From Novosphingobium sp. (GTDB lineage Bacteria > Pseudomonadota > Alphaproteobacteria > Sphingomonadales > Sphingomonadaceae): 64,000 nt of DNA. The position numbers and the translations under genes are program-made. Below the pieces are notes generated by a model, which searched no databases, was not told where the DNA came from, and saw only the letters and a list, made by a program, of their open reading frames with translations. The DNA is taken from positions 124,001 to 188,000 of the forward strand of contig JAGHZR010000005.1 in the NCBI GenBank assembly GCA_017745295.1, in the 5' to 3' direction. Positions 43,623 through 52,442 of this stretch are shown in pieces. The number at the start of each line of letters is the position of its first letter. Positions within the stretch are counted from its first letter, which is position 1.

Positions 43623-44590
43623 CCCTCAAATCCGCACTCATGGCGGCGCTGCTGCCTTCGATGGCCGTGATGCTGGTTCCGGCGACTTCCCAAGCCGCGG
43701 CGCCGATGGCATCGCAGCGGCAGGCGCCCGGCTTTTACCGGATGCACGTGGGCCGTTTCGAAGTGACCGCATTGCTCGACGGGACACATCCCTTCCCGGT
43801 CGACCAACTGGCATTCGGAGCGAAACCGCGCGAAACCGACAAGCTGCTGGCGCAGCGTTATCTTGCCTCTCCCGTAGAGGGCATGATCAACGCGTTCCTC
43901 GTCAACACCGGCGATCGCCTGATCCTGATCGATACCGGCGCGGGTGACCTCTACGGCAAGGAAGCCGGTGGGCTGTCTGCAGCACTGCGTGCATCCGGAT
44001 ATTCGCCGGAACAGATCGACGATATCTTCATCACCCATCTGCATGAGGATCACGTCGGCGGACTGGTCAAGGATGGCCGGATGGTCTTCCCCAATGCCAC
44101 CGTCCACATATCGAAGCGCGATTATGACTTCTGGACCGACGATAGCCATCAGGCCGAAGTCGGCGCCCTGCTGAAACCCTTCTTCCCTGCGGTACAGGGC
44201 GTGCTGCGCCCTTACATCGCCGCCGGGCGCGTGGTGCCTTTTAGCGAGGGCGAAGGGGACCTGATCCCCGGTCTACGCCCTATCGCCGCCCCCGGACATA
44301 CTCCGGGCCACACGACGTACCTGCTCCATGACGGCAAGGACGCGATGCTGTTCTGGGGCGACACCGTTCACGTCGCCGGGGTGCAGTTCGACGATCCGCA
44401 TATCGCCATCAAGTACGACTGGAAGGTTCCCGGCGCCATCGCCAGCCGCGACAGGCTCCTCGCCGAAGCGGTGAAGAACGGCTGGTGGGTGGCGGGTGCG
44501 CACATCTCGTTCCCGGGCATCGGCCACATCGCCGCCAAGGGCCGCAACGCCTACGCCTGGGTACCGGCGAACTACACGCTCAACCGCTGA
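43619..44590 (+). CDS. Secreted metallo-beta-lactamase-fold hydrolase
   Basis: The 323-residue MBL-fold protein has an N-terminal signal peptide (AALLPSMAVMLVPATSQAAA) and thus probably acts in the periplasm. The metal site is THLHEDHVGG (His140, His142, Asp144, His145), followed by AAPGHTPGHTTYL and FWGDTVHV. Similar periplasmic MBL proteins include lactonase-like and quorum-quenching types, but the reaction is not determined. Translation is coupled to the FAH-family gene. Confidence 0.9.
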   Translation: MTLKSALMAALLPSMAVMLVPATSQAAAPMASQRQAPGFYRMHVGRFEVTALLDGTHPFPVDQLAFGAKPRETDKLLAQRYLASPVEGMINAFLVNTGDRLILIDTGAGDLYGKEAGGLSAALRASGYSPEQIDDIFITHLHEDHVGGLVKDGRMVFPNATVHISKRDYDFWTDDSHQAEVGALLKPFFPAVQGVLRPYIAAGRVVPFSEGEGDLIPGLRPIAAPGHTPGHTTYLLHDGKDAMLFWGDTVHVAGVQFDDPHIAIKYDWKVPGAIASRDRLLAEAVKNGWWVAGAHISFPGIGHIAAKGRNAYAWVPANYTLNR

Positions 44591-44669
44591 CTCCACCCGA
44601 AACCCTGAAATCCGCAACGAGGGGCGCCGCCTCTCGGCCGCACAGACGCATCTTGAAAGGAGACCTCAC

Positions 44670-45494
44670 ATGACCAATTTCGTCGCCGCCAAGGATGGCA
44701 CCCAAATCTACTACCGCGACTTCGGCAAGGGCCGCCCCATCGTCTTCTCGCATGGCTGGCCGCTCAATGCCGATGCCTGGGACGGGCAGATGCAATTTCT
44801 GGCAAACGCGGGCTTCCGCGTCATCGCCCATGACCGGCGCGGTCACGGCCGCTCGGATCAGCCCGCGACCGGCTACGACATGGACACCTTCGCCGACGAC
44901 CTGGCCGCGGTCATCGACGCCCTCGAACTGGAAGATGCGATCCTCGTCGGCCATTCCATGGGCGGCGGCGAGGTCGTGCGCTACATCACCCGCCACGGCA
45001 CCGGGCGCGTGTCCAAGCTCGTCCTGCTCGGCGCCATCACCCCGCTGATGGGCGCTACCGCTGGCAATGTCGACGGCGTGCCGATCGAAGTGGCCGACGG
45101 TGTGCGCAAGGCGGTTCTGGACAACCGCTCGCAATTGTTCCTCGACTTCCCCGACGTCTTCTTCGGCATGAATCAGGAAGGCGCGGACAAGAACGAAGGC
45201 TGGCGCATGGCCTTCTGGCAGCAGGGGATGTCGGGCGCGCTCCATGCCCAATATGCCTCTATCGAGCAGTTCTGGGCTACCGATTTCCGTGAGGAAATGA
45301 AGGCGATCTCGCTACCCGTCCTGATCGTCCATGGCAGCGGCGACTACATCGTGCCGATGGAAACGACCGCTAAACGCGCAGCCGAGATTCTGCCGAACGC
45401 CACTCTCAAAGTGTACGAAGGCGCTGCCCACGGCTTCCCTGTAACCCACCGCGACCGGCTCAACGCTGATTTGGTGGAATTTTCGAGCCACTGA
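44670..45494 (+). CDS. Alpha/beta hydrolase, cofactor-free haloperoxidase/esterase type
   Basis: The 274-residue serine hydrolase has oxyanion motif SHGWPLN, nucleophile elbow GHSMGGGE (Ser96), acid in HGSGDYIVP and His in GAAHGFPVTH. This pattern fits the non-haem chloroperoxidase/arylesterase group, which hydrolyse esters and may have perhydrolase activity. The track start is inside the previous gene; ATG 44670 follows GAAAGGAGA. It is the last gene of the operon before a strong terminator. Confidence 0.92.
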   Translation: MTNFVAAKDGTQIYYRDFGKGRPIVFSHGWPLNADAWDGQMQFLANAGFRVIAHDRRGHGRSDQPATGYDMDTFADDLAAVIDALELEDAILVGHSMGGGEVVRYITRHGTGRVSKLVLLGAITPLMGATAGNVDGVPIEVADGVRKAVLDNRSQLFLDFPDVFFGMNQEGADKNEGWRMAFWQQGMSGALHAQYASIEQFWATDFREEMKAISLPVLIVHGSGDYIVPMETTAKRAAEILPNATLKVYEGAAHGFPVTHRDRLNADLVEFSSH

Positions 45495-45570
45495 TTACTC
45501 AGAAGGCCTCCTTTGAGGCATTGTAGGAAATTGTCGAACTCGGAAAAGTTTAAAACACGAAAATTGAGAT

Positions 45571-45594
45571 GGCCCGGCTCCGGCAAGCCGGGCC
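45571..45594. terminator. Perfect 9-bp GC-rich hairpin
   Basis: Arms GGCCCGGCT (45571-45579) and AGCCGGGCC (45586-45594) enclose a 6-base loop and are followed by GTTTCG. A-rich sequence on the left gives a T-run for the opposite strand. It separates the plus-strand hydrolase operon from the minus-strand barrel protein gene and likely stops both. Confidence 0.75.
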
Positions 45595-45765
45595 GTTTCG
45601 GCGATCCGGAATGCCTGAGTTCAGCCGCTTTAGCGATTGTCCACTTTGACCAGCCCTGATCGTCAGCTTTAAGCGAGACCGGACGTTGATTTGCCCGAAT
45701 GGGAACGACTGGGATGGGGCGGTAGCGGTCGTACGAATGCCCAAATTACCCTTTCTATTTCCGCG

Positions 45766-47178
45766 TCAGAAAATCACGCCGAACGCAAGCTCGAGGGCGT
45801 CTTCCATCGTGTAAGTTTTGAACTCCTCGCCTCGCCGATAGGTGAATCCGAAGTCGATCGCGGACGCATCAGCGACCCACCAGCGATATTTGAACGCGGC
45901 CTCGATGCGCCGTACGTCCGGGGCCGTGCCCGATACCGTCGGCAGGAAGCGATAGCGGAAGGAGCTGACCACCCCGGATTTCTCGAACAGCGGCGGGACG
46001 AGGTCGATACCGACCACGATACCGGTCGACAGGAAATTACCATGCTCCTTGAAATCGGCCCGCCCGGCCCGGAAGACATGACTATAGTCGATCTCACCGG
46101 CGACCATGCACTGAGTCCGGAAGGCGATGCTACTGATCGCGATCGGCTTGAGCTTGCCAAGTCCGCAGATGCCGAGGTCCGTTGGCATCCATCCCGGCGT
46201 AAGGAAAATAGATCCCACACCGCGCCGTGCCCCCTTCACATAGTCCGACACGAAGCTAGCCTGTCCACTCAGACTCGCGCGAAATGGCAACGCGACATCG
46301 TCGATCGACAGGCCGATGGCGAGACCATTGGTATCCTTGTCATCACGTCGTTCATCGGGTCCGAGCGCCGACGCAGGTTTCGTGCGGTCACGCGACAAGG
46401 TGTAGTTGGTATATAGAAAGATCGGATAGGCGGCCTGGTCGCCGGTCAAGCGCAAGCCCAATGTGCCGTCGAAGCTCAGGGTCGTGGTAGTCTTGGTGCT
46501 GCCGTCATCTTCCTCAGTTCGGATTCTCTTGATCCCGATCGTCGCGGATTCGGCCTTCTTGCGATCGTCACCGGTGAGTGCGAGCGAAGTGACGGTCCGC
46601 ACGAGACCCAGGCGCGGGATCTCGGTCGGTTCGTTCAAGCTGTCGATCACCGGAGTTTCGATGGGCGTACCATCTTGCGCGACGACCACTGGCCGCTCGG
46701 CTCTCGGCTTGGCCGGCATGCAGGCGATCCTGACCGTGGCCGCGTCTTCGAACAACCAGAGCGGACGGCCGACCGTGTCGGCCGGATATGGCGACGTCAG
46801 CCTGAGCCCGCGCGCCTTGGGCGTAATCGACGAGCCTGGAGCAAGCTCCTGACCGAGCTGGCGGACATAGTGCAACAGGGCCTGGCGGCTTGCCCGGTCC
46901 ATCGTGGCGGGCGGCGAGACGACACGATCAACGAGTAGCTGGAGATAGGCTTCAGGCGCGACAGCTGTGGTGCCGAGCAGACGCGATGGCGGATAGCCGA
47001 TCTGGAAGAAGATGCCTTCTGCGATTCGTCCAAGAGGAACACTTCGCTCCTGGCCGGGATCAGCGACTCCGGCGCAGGCGGTCTTGACCACCGCGCTGAG
47101 ATCGACCTCGTCAGCCGCCCAGACCGGCGTGGCGACACCAAGACCGAGGACCGTGGCAAAGATGGAGGCCCGCATCAT
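45766..47178 (-). CDS. Outer-membrane barrel-like protein, unknown function
   Basis: The 470-residue protein has a signal peptide (MRASIFATVLGLGVATPVWAA). The C-terminal half alternates hydrophobic and polar residues in strand-like runs (LGLRLTGDQAAYPIFLYTNY, SSFRYRFLPTV, AFKYRWW, IDFGFTYRRG). It ends FGVIF, the terminal phenylalanine typical of outer-membrane barrels. The N-terminal 150 residues look soluble. I do not recognise the family. Its ATG overlaps the stop of the small gene upstream (ATGA). It is the last gene of the S8 peptidase/MBL region and may provide its outer-membrane part. Confidence 0.78.
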   Translation of the reverse strand: MMRASIFATVLGLGVATPVWAADEVDLSAVVKTACAGVADPGQERSVPLGRIAEGIFFQIGYPPSRLLGTTAVAPEAYLQLLVDRVVSPPATMDRASRQALLHYVRQLGQELAPGSSITPKARGLRLTSPYPADTVGRPLWLFEDAATVRIACMPAKPRAERPVVVAQDGTPIETPVIDSLNEPTEIPRLGLVRTVTSLALTGDDRKKAESATIGIKRIRTEEDDGSTKTTTTLSFDGTLGLRLTGDQAAYPIFLYTNYTLSRDRTKPASALGPDERRDDKDTNGLAIGLSIDDVALPFRASLSGQASFVSDYVKGARRGVGSIFLTPGWMPTDLGICGLGKLKPIAISSIAFRTQCMVAGEIDYSHVFRAGRADFKEHGNFLSTGIVVGIDLVPPLFEKSGVVSSFRYRFLPTVSGTAPDVRRIEAAFKYRWWVADASAIDFGFTYRRGEEFKTYTMEDALELAFGVIF

Positions 47179-47537
47179 CGTGCGGTGAACGTCGTAATCG
47201 ACGCCTTTACGGTCAGAAGCCGCGCTTTGGCCTGAGCGATCGCCGCCTTGGCTGTGGCGAGTGTCGCTTTTTCAACGAGATAATCGCCGAAGGTTGCGAG
47301 GGTGCGGGTTCGCAATTTGTCGATCTCGTTTCGGTTGCGCCCGATCTTGACGCCTGCACACAATTCAAAATCATCCATCATGCTGTCGGCCTGAACACGC
47401 CAATCCGGCTTCGTCGCACCCCAGCCATTGGTATTATCGCCAGGGATGAGTGCCGACCAATTGGGATAATAAGGTGGCCCCAGCTTCTTCACGAACTTGT
47501 CTATGGCGATGTCGGCGCAAGCTTGAGCACGTTCCAC
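47175..47537 (-). CDS. Small protein of unknown function
   Basis: The 120-residue protein starts at GTG with a GGGGG-containing site upstream. Its N-terminal half is polar with tryptophans (YYPNWSALIPGDNTNGWGATKPDW). The C-terminal half is a long alanine/lysine-rich helix (LVEKATLATAKAAIAQAKARLLTVKAS) suited to coiled-coil pairing. No signal peptide is clear. It is translationally coupled to the barrel-like gene, so the two probably work together. Confidence 0.65.
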   Translation of the reverse strand: MERAQACADIAIDKFVKKLGPPYYPNWSALIPGDNTNGWGATKPDWRVQADSMMDDFELCAGVKIGRNRNEIDKLRTRTLATFGDYLVEKATLATAKAAIAQAKARLLTVKASITTFTAR

Positions 47538-47719
47538 GATAAGCCCCCTTTTCAGAGGCGGCCGGCATGATCAGCCGGGGACTCGCCCGGCGCACGCTCG
47601 ACTATTTGCCCCCGCATTGGGATACTATGTCATTTTGGTCTGCTTAGGGAGCGAATACTTGTCCGTTTTAGTGCCCAGTTACTTTTGGAGATGAAAATGA
47701 ACATTCCTCCAGAACATGG

Positions 47720-48571
47720 TCATTCAGCCCGCTCAAATGTAACTATGAATGCGCGCCCAGCACGGCCATCGGACGGTGCGATCTGGCGCACCGCGCGCGA
47801 TGTCAGCGCGTCGTTCCGTTCACCGATCCAGCGGACGCCAGTGATCGTCATGTCGGTGTATGGGGCTTCCCCGACCCAAATCGAACCTTCCCCATCAATG
47901 ATGTCATGGAGGCCTTTCAGTGCGCCCCCGACGGGGGGATCGAAGGAGAACAGTTCATCCATCACGATGATTGGGGCGCCCGGGTTGCCGGAGACGCGGA
48001 AGCGCGGCCCCTGCGGATTGACGCCTCCCGAATTGCCCGAGAGAAGGAACGCTCGCCCGCCCGTTGTCGGTTTGAACGCCACAGTCATGATCATGCCGTG
48101 AGGCTGCGCTGGCCAGGGCAGCGATCGCGAGACAATGAATGGCGCGCCCCCGACCTGCGTTTCGGCAATGGACTGACACACGGCTTGATAGGCGGGGCTG
48201 GTACATGGCACCGCCCAGGAAACCATGACGCGGGAGGTGCCAAGGGGCGAGAGGATGCGGCGGATATCACTCGTCGTCTGATTGCTCTCGCTCATCATCT
48301 TGCGCGTATTGGCGAGCGTGCCGCTTGTCGTTTGCACGATCGCAAGGATGCGCTGGTTGTCGTCTGCGGCCTTCTTCTGGTTGGACATGACTTCCGCAAA
48401 CTGCGCCCACACACCGCCGATCGTAGACACGATGATCCCGGCCAACGACACATAGCCCCATCTGGTGATCTTCTTTGAGCCTTTGTGCCGAAATTCCGTC
48501 GCCAGCCCGAGGATGCCGAAGGCGCCGGTTAGGACGATCGCCAATGCCTTCCAGACTTCGAACAATTCCAT
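47720..48571 (-). CDS. Membrane-anchored protein of unknown function
   Basis: The 283-residue protein has two N-terminal hydrophobic helices (ALAIVLTGAFGILGLATEF and WGYVSLAGIIVSTIGGVWAQF). A helical linker follows (VMSNQKKAADDNQRILAIVQTTSGTLANTRKMM), then a beta-rich C-terminal domain of about 160 residues. I recognise no family. The helical linker resembles a membrane-to-cytoplasm signalling coil. GGAGAG lies upstream of the ATG, and the gene follows the MBL-fold gene by 46 bases, so it is probably in the same operon. Confidence 0.72.
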   Translation of the reverse strand: MELFEVWKALAIVLTGAFGILGLATEFRHKGSKKITRWGYVSLAGIIVSTIGGVWAQFAEVMSNQKKAADDNQRILAIVQTTSGTLANTRKMMSESNQTTSDIRRILSPLGTSRVMVSWAVPCTSPAYQAVCQSIAETQVGGAPFIVSRSLPWPAQPHGMIMTVAFKPTTGGRAFLLSGNSGGVNPQGPRFRVSGNPGAPIIVMDELFSFDPPVGGALKGLHDIIDGEGSIWVGEAPYTDMTITGVRWIGERNDALTSRAVRQIAPSDGRAGRAFIVTFERAE

Positions 48572-48617
48572 CGCGATATACTCTCCAAGGCGCAGACGCG
48601 CGACGCTCTGGCATCAT

Positions 48618-49964
48618 CTAGACTTCGAGTATGAGCGGAGCGTCATCGAGCAATCTGACCGTCAGGTGACCGTTGCTGGCACGCGACGCTTCGTCGAGCA
48701 TTGCCTCGACCTTTGCGAGGTGAGCGCGCGCCTTGCGCAGTTCTTTGGGATCCTTACGCTCGGCAATCTTGGCGGCGATTTCGTCGCCCATGAACGCTGT
48801 GCTGCAGTTCAGCCAGATGGTGAACGGCCGACCGGCCTCGGCATTGGCTGACATATCGCTGCCATTTCCGAGGCGGGAGTCGAGCAGAACCTCCAGAATG
48901 CGCAGGTCAGGATTGTCGTGCTCGCCATTGGCGCAGAAAACATAATGGTCTGCGGTGATCCGCTTGGCGAAGGTACGGTCCATATTATGTTCGGACCCAT
49001 GATGCGGCATCTTCAGGATATCGACATGCAGCCCACCGCCATCGGCCAGGAGACCGTGGTGCTTCAAGCCCGCCAGCACATCCTCGTGATGGCCGTCGCC
49101 GGTCAGGACAAGGCGCTTGACCCGTCCGTGATAGGTTTCCTCCAGCAATAGCATAAGCGAGGCGAGGTTGGGCTCGGTAACATTGTTGCGATGCCCGATC
49201 TCGTCATCGATCGACAGGCTGACAGCTGCGGTTCCGATCGGGCCAGCATTATCACCCAGCCACTTCTTGAGGCTGGCGACCGACTTGCTGTTCTCGGCAT
49301 CCTTGAGCCAAGCGTTCCAATATTCACGCAGGATCGCGAGATCCTTCTCGAAGGGACCAAGCAACTTGATCGCCATCCGGCTGTTCCGTTTGAGGGTGAT
49401 AGTGTCGGGGCCGCGCACCATCGCGAGCTTGCCGCCAAATTCCTCGTTGAGTGGAATATTGAGCTGATCGGCCGCGATGCGCCGCGACACCTTAATCGCC
49501 TCGGGAATCGAGGCCGCGATGTTGCGATAGGCTGCGGCGAGCTTGAGTGCGGATGGGTTGGCCATGCTCGACAGCGCGTTGGCGCGTGAGGCCAGCATGG
49601 TCGCGATCGGCCCGCTATTTTCGGGGACGAGTGCCTTGAAGCTGTTGTGCCAGATGCGCTTGATCGCGGGCGGCTCGGGATAGTCGGGCGCCCGCGAAGC
49701 GCGGCCGTTGGCCACTTTGAAATTGTGGACGCGCCACGCGACCAAGTCTTCCATCAATCGCAACACACCGCCGATATGATCCTGATCGACGTGCGAAACA
49801 TAGACTAGGTCGAGTGGCTTTCCGGCGGCAGCCCATGCACCGAGAAAGGGCCGCACAGATTTCTGATAGGAGGCCGGCATGCCGCCATCGGCGAGGATCG
49901 CGACCCCGCCGCCTTCGATCAGGATGCAGTCGCCCTTTTCCGAAGGGAGGATCGTCAATTTCAT
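48618..49964 (-). CDS. ComEC/Rec2-like metallo-beta-lactamase-fold protein
   Basis: The 448-residue cytoplasmic MBL-fold protein has the metal motif VSHVDQDHIGG (His58, Asp60, Asp62, His63), the H-x-D-x-D-H form typical of the ComEC/Rec2 hydrolase domain. Later it has LVLTGDGHHEDVL and PHHGSEHNMDRTFAKRI. It lacks the ComEC membrane channel, so it is a stand-alone nuclease/phosphodiesterase-like enzyme. The C-terminus is helical and charged. Its ATG overlaps the stop of the S8 peptidase gene, showing tight coupling. Confidence 0.88.
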   Translation of the reverse strand: MKLTILPSEKGDCILIEGGGVAILADGGMPASYQKSVRPFLGAWAAAGKPLDLVYVSHVDQDHIGGVLRLMEDLVAWRVHNFKVANGRASRAPDYPEPPAIKRIWHNSFKALVPENSGPIATMLASRANALSSMANPSALKLAAAYRNIAASIPEAIKVSRRIAADQLNIPLNEEFGGKLAMVRGPDTITLKRNSRMAIKLLGPFEKDLAILREYWNAWLKDAENSKSVASLKKWLGDNAGPIGTAAVSLSIDDEIGHRNNVTEPNLASLMLLLEETYHGRVKRLVLTGDGHHEDVLAGLKHHGLLADGGGLHVDILKMPHHGSEHNMDRTFAKRITADHYVFCANGEHDNPDLRILEVLLDSRLGNGSDMSANAEAGRPFTIWLNCSTAFMGDEIAAKIAERKDPKELRKARAHLAKVEAMLDEASRASNGHLTVRLLDDAPLILEV

Positions 49965-51955
49965 GAAAATCGCCCCTTTGCATCATGGTCGATCATAAGC
50001 TGACGCGCGGCGCGAACACATTGTTCGGGCTGGATGATGCCGAACCCGCAGTCGTTGACCCACTCAAACGTGCCGCCGGGCAGCGGCTGTGCCGTGGCCT
50101 TGAGGATGCCGACGATCTGCGCGGCGGTGAGGCGGGGTTCGGCCGCGAGCATGAGCCCCACTACGCCCGCCGCAAAAGGGCTCGCCATGCTGGTGCCAGT
50201 CATCGGAATCCACGGCTCGTCCGGCTCGCCGAAGCCATTGGCAGCGATGATGTCCGTGCCGGGCGCCGCTACGTCGGGTTTGGGACGGCCATCTCGGGTC
50301 GGGCCTTGGCTAGACGTGATGTGTGCCTTGCGCCCGATTTCGTCGAGGTTGGCTACGGAGACGATTCGATGGCCGCAGGCGAGCGCGCTGACCGAGGAAG
50401 CGTCGATGTTCGATCGCTCGGAAAAGAACGATGGCCAATAGTGTGTCCCGTCGCCGAGATCGGCAGGATCGTCCCGCTCGATCCAGGCATGAAACCGGCC
50501 GTCGCGAACGATCTGGCCGTGGAGGCGCACCAGCCACGTTCCGGCCGCGATCCCCACGACCGGGTCACCCATGAAGGGCGTCAGATACACCGAAATGTAG
50601 TTCGACCCGTTCGCCGCGTGGTGCAATTGGTTATAGATGCTGAGCACGGTGCGATCGCGCATCTGGAAGTTCTCAAGATACTCGCCCGGCCCGATCGGGC
50701 CGATCCACTCGCCATTTGGCGGCCGGATGCTGATCGCAAATCGGTCCTGTGGCTCGTACCAGAGTTCGAGTTCGTTTTCGGACGCATCGATGATGCGGTC
50801 GCCGATGACTTCCCATTCGATGTCATGTTCCAGCCCTTGGGCAGCGATACGTCCCGCGGCATGAATGCGGCCGAGCATGTAGCCAAGGTCGTCGGGGGCT
50901 TCCGGGCGCTCCTGCCCCGCATTGCCAGCCGCGATGCAGATTGCACGACCAGGTTCGGTCAACAGCGCATCGATCCAGCGGTCGAGCGGACTCGACCCAT
51001 CGTGAGCATGTCCGTTGGTGCCGAGGCTGATATTGATGGAAACCGGCCGGCCGGCGGCGACATTGATAAGATGGTAGATGGCATCAAGCAGGCGAGTCGA
51101 ATCATAGAATGACGTGCGCCGTTCGAGGTCACTGTCGGGCAACGAGACGAGAACAGCAGCAATTTCAGCTTTGCTGCAAACCCCGGTCCGGCCAGCGGCA
51201 ATACTCGCGACATGGGTGCCGTGCGAACCGACGATCATCTGCGATTGCGGTTCTAGGTCGTGCGGCGAGACCTTCACGGTCTTTGCATCGGCGAGCGCCT
51301 GGACCATATCGGCTCTGCTTATGAGGCGGCCATAATCTGAACCTTCGGGGAATGGTCCGTCACGGGCACCCTGATCCCAGATGCTCGTGAACCGTGGAGC
51401 GCCTTTGTCATCGACTAGGTCGGGATGCGTCCAATCGAAACCTTCTACGTCAATGATGCCAATGAGGACGCCGGCACCATCACCATGTTTCGCACGATCG
51501 GCGCTGATCGCCCGCTTGAGCGGTGCTGTGCTTGTCGCGCTCCCTTTGATCGGGCGTGGCACCTTGAGGGTTTCGGCGTGCTCGACGAACACCGTATCGA
51601 TATCACCAGCGAAATTCTCGGCCTCTTCGACCGAGACGCGACGCACGGCCAACGCCCCAAGGGTTCGTCCGTTGCCCGGTGGCAGCGGCCGTGCTGACTG
51701 GATGAATATGTTGAGTTCAGCGTTGCCCCAGCGGCCGGCGGGGTCGAGATCGTTGACCTTGGTGGCCCTGATCGACGCATCGGCCGGCGAGATCGCGCTC
51801 GCGAGAGGCGCCACAGCCTCCGCGATTTCCGGCTGGACGCTCAAGCAACCTTGAACTTCGGCCTTGGCTGCGAGAACCGTTATGTCGCTGTTCGCGAGAG
51901 AGCGAAGTTTGGGATGCATGCGCCGTTGGGCACGGGCCTCATAGTCTTCGGACAT
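49961..51955 (-). CDS. Subtilisin-like (S8) serine peptidase
   Basis: The 664-residue S8 peptidase has Asp169 in IGIIDVEGFDWTHPDL, His245 in GSHGTHVASIAAG, Asn345 in IAAGNAG and Ser589 in MTGTSMASPFAAG, so the catalytic set is intact. There is no signal peptide; the first 150 residues look like a prodomain or targeting domain, including SVEEAENFAGDIDTVFVEHAETL. An insertion of about 190 residues lies between the Asn and Ser motifs. GGGGGA lies before ATG 51955. It is the first gene of the operon with the ComEC-like MBL protein. It is cytoplasmic by prediction, which is unusual for subtilases and suggests an internal regulatory or defensive cut. Confidence 0.93.
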   Translation of the reverse strand: MSEDYEARAQRRMHPKLRSLANSDITVLAAKAEVQGCLSVQPEIAEAVAPLASAISPADASIRATKVNDLDPAGRWGNAELNIFIQSARPLPPGNGRTLGALAVRRVSVEEAENFAGDIDTVFVEHAETLKVPRPIKGSATSTAPLKRAISADRAKHGDGAGVLIGIIDVEGFDWTHPDLVDDKGAPRFTSIWDQGARDGPFPEGSDYGRLISRADMVQALADAKTVKVSPHDLEPQSQMIVGSHGTHVASIAAGRTGVCSKAEIAAVLVSLPDSDLERRTSFYDSTRLLDAIYHLINVAAGRPVSINISLGTNGHAHDGSSPLDRWIDALLTEPGRAICIAAGNAGQERPEAPDDLGYMLGRIHAAGRIAAQGLEHDIEWEVIGDRIIDASENELELWYEPQDRFAISIRPPNGEWIGPIGPGEYLENFQMRDRTVLSIYNQLHHAANGSNYISVYLTPFMGDPVVGIAAGTWLVRLHGQIVRDGRFHAWIERDDPADLGDGTHYWPSFFSERSNIDASSVSALACGHRIVSVANLDEIGRKAHITSSQGPTRDGRPKPDVAAPGTDIIAANGFGEPDEPWIPMTGTSMASPFAAGVVGLMLAAEPRLTAAQIVGILKATAQPLPGGTFEWVNDCGFGIIQPEQCVRAARQLMIDHDAKGRFS

Positions 51956-52442
51956 ATTAGATCCCCCGAGTCGAGTATGCCATCAGAAGCGTCGTCCATC
52001 TACTCTTAGCGGAGAGATTCCACGTAATGGACTCTATGGCAACAATAGAGCTTTTTTGGCCTAAAGGTTTCTTTCAGCATTCCCTCGATTGAAAGGGATT
52101 TTTCGTCCTTCTCTTGGGCGCGAGCCAGCAAGAAATATGGGCTGTTCTGCAATAGGTGGCTGAACGCTTCTGAGAAAGTCGGCCGTTCGCCGCCAATTCG
52201 GGGAACGGCTTGCTTTGGTCGCAGGTTGCCGGGAGAACGACAAACTGCACCTAGGCATCGCAATTTACCGGTCGAAGGGCAAAAACCGGTCACAAGTTGC
52301 ATGACCGTTCCATCATCACTTTTCGCCGTCCGTTTGCGCCCGTTCGATCGGGCCAAGTCAACGCAGGCGCTACGCTGGCCGCCTCGCTATCTCGCCAGTT
52401 GCCGCCATTGGGTTACTATGGCTAGACCGCAATAACCGCCCA
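51956..52442. other. Intergenic region upstream of the peptidase operon
   Basis: These 487 bases presumably contain the promoter for the S8 peptidase operon. A 116-residue minus-strand ORF in the track (52006-52356) has no domain and is crossed by a terminator-like structure, so it is not called. Its C-terminal part is the only other feature. Confidence 0.5.
52032..52057 (+). terminator. Plus-oriented intrinsic terminator without a plus-strand gene
   Basis: CTCTAT (52032-52037), a 7-base loop, ATAGAG (52045-52050), then C and TTTTTT. This has textbook shape for plus-strand transcription, yet no plus-strand gene ends nearby. It could terminate antisense transcripts that run across the minus-strand peptidase operon. 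Confidence 0.45.

Noticed and set aside
47685-48101. 138-residue plus-strand ORF with methionine-rich start
   Set aside because: It is antisense to the membrane-anchored protein gene, which has better codon pattern, ribosome site and operon context.
52006-52356. 116-residue minus-strand ORF before the S8 peptidase
   Set aside because: It has no recognisable domain, and its 3' end contains a plus-strand terminator-like stem and T-run, so coding is unlikely.
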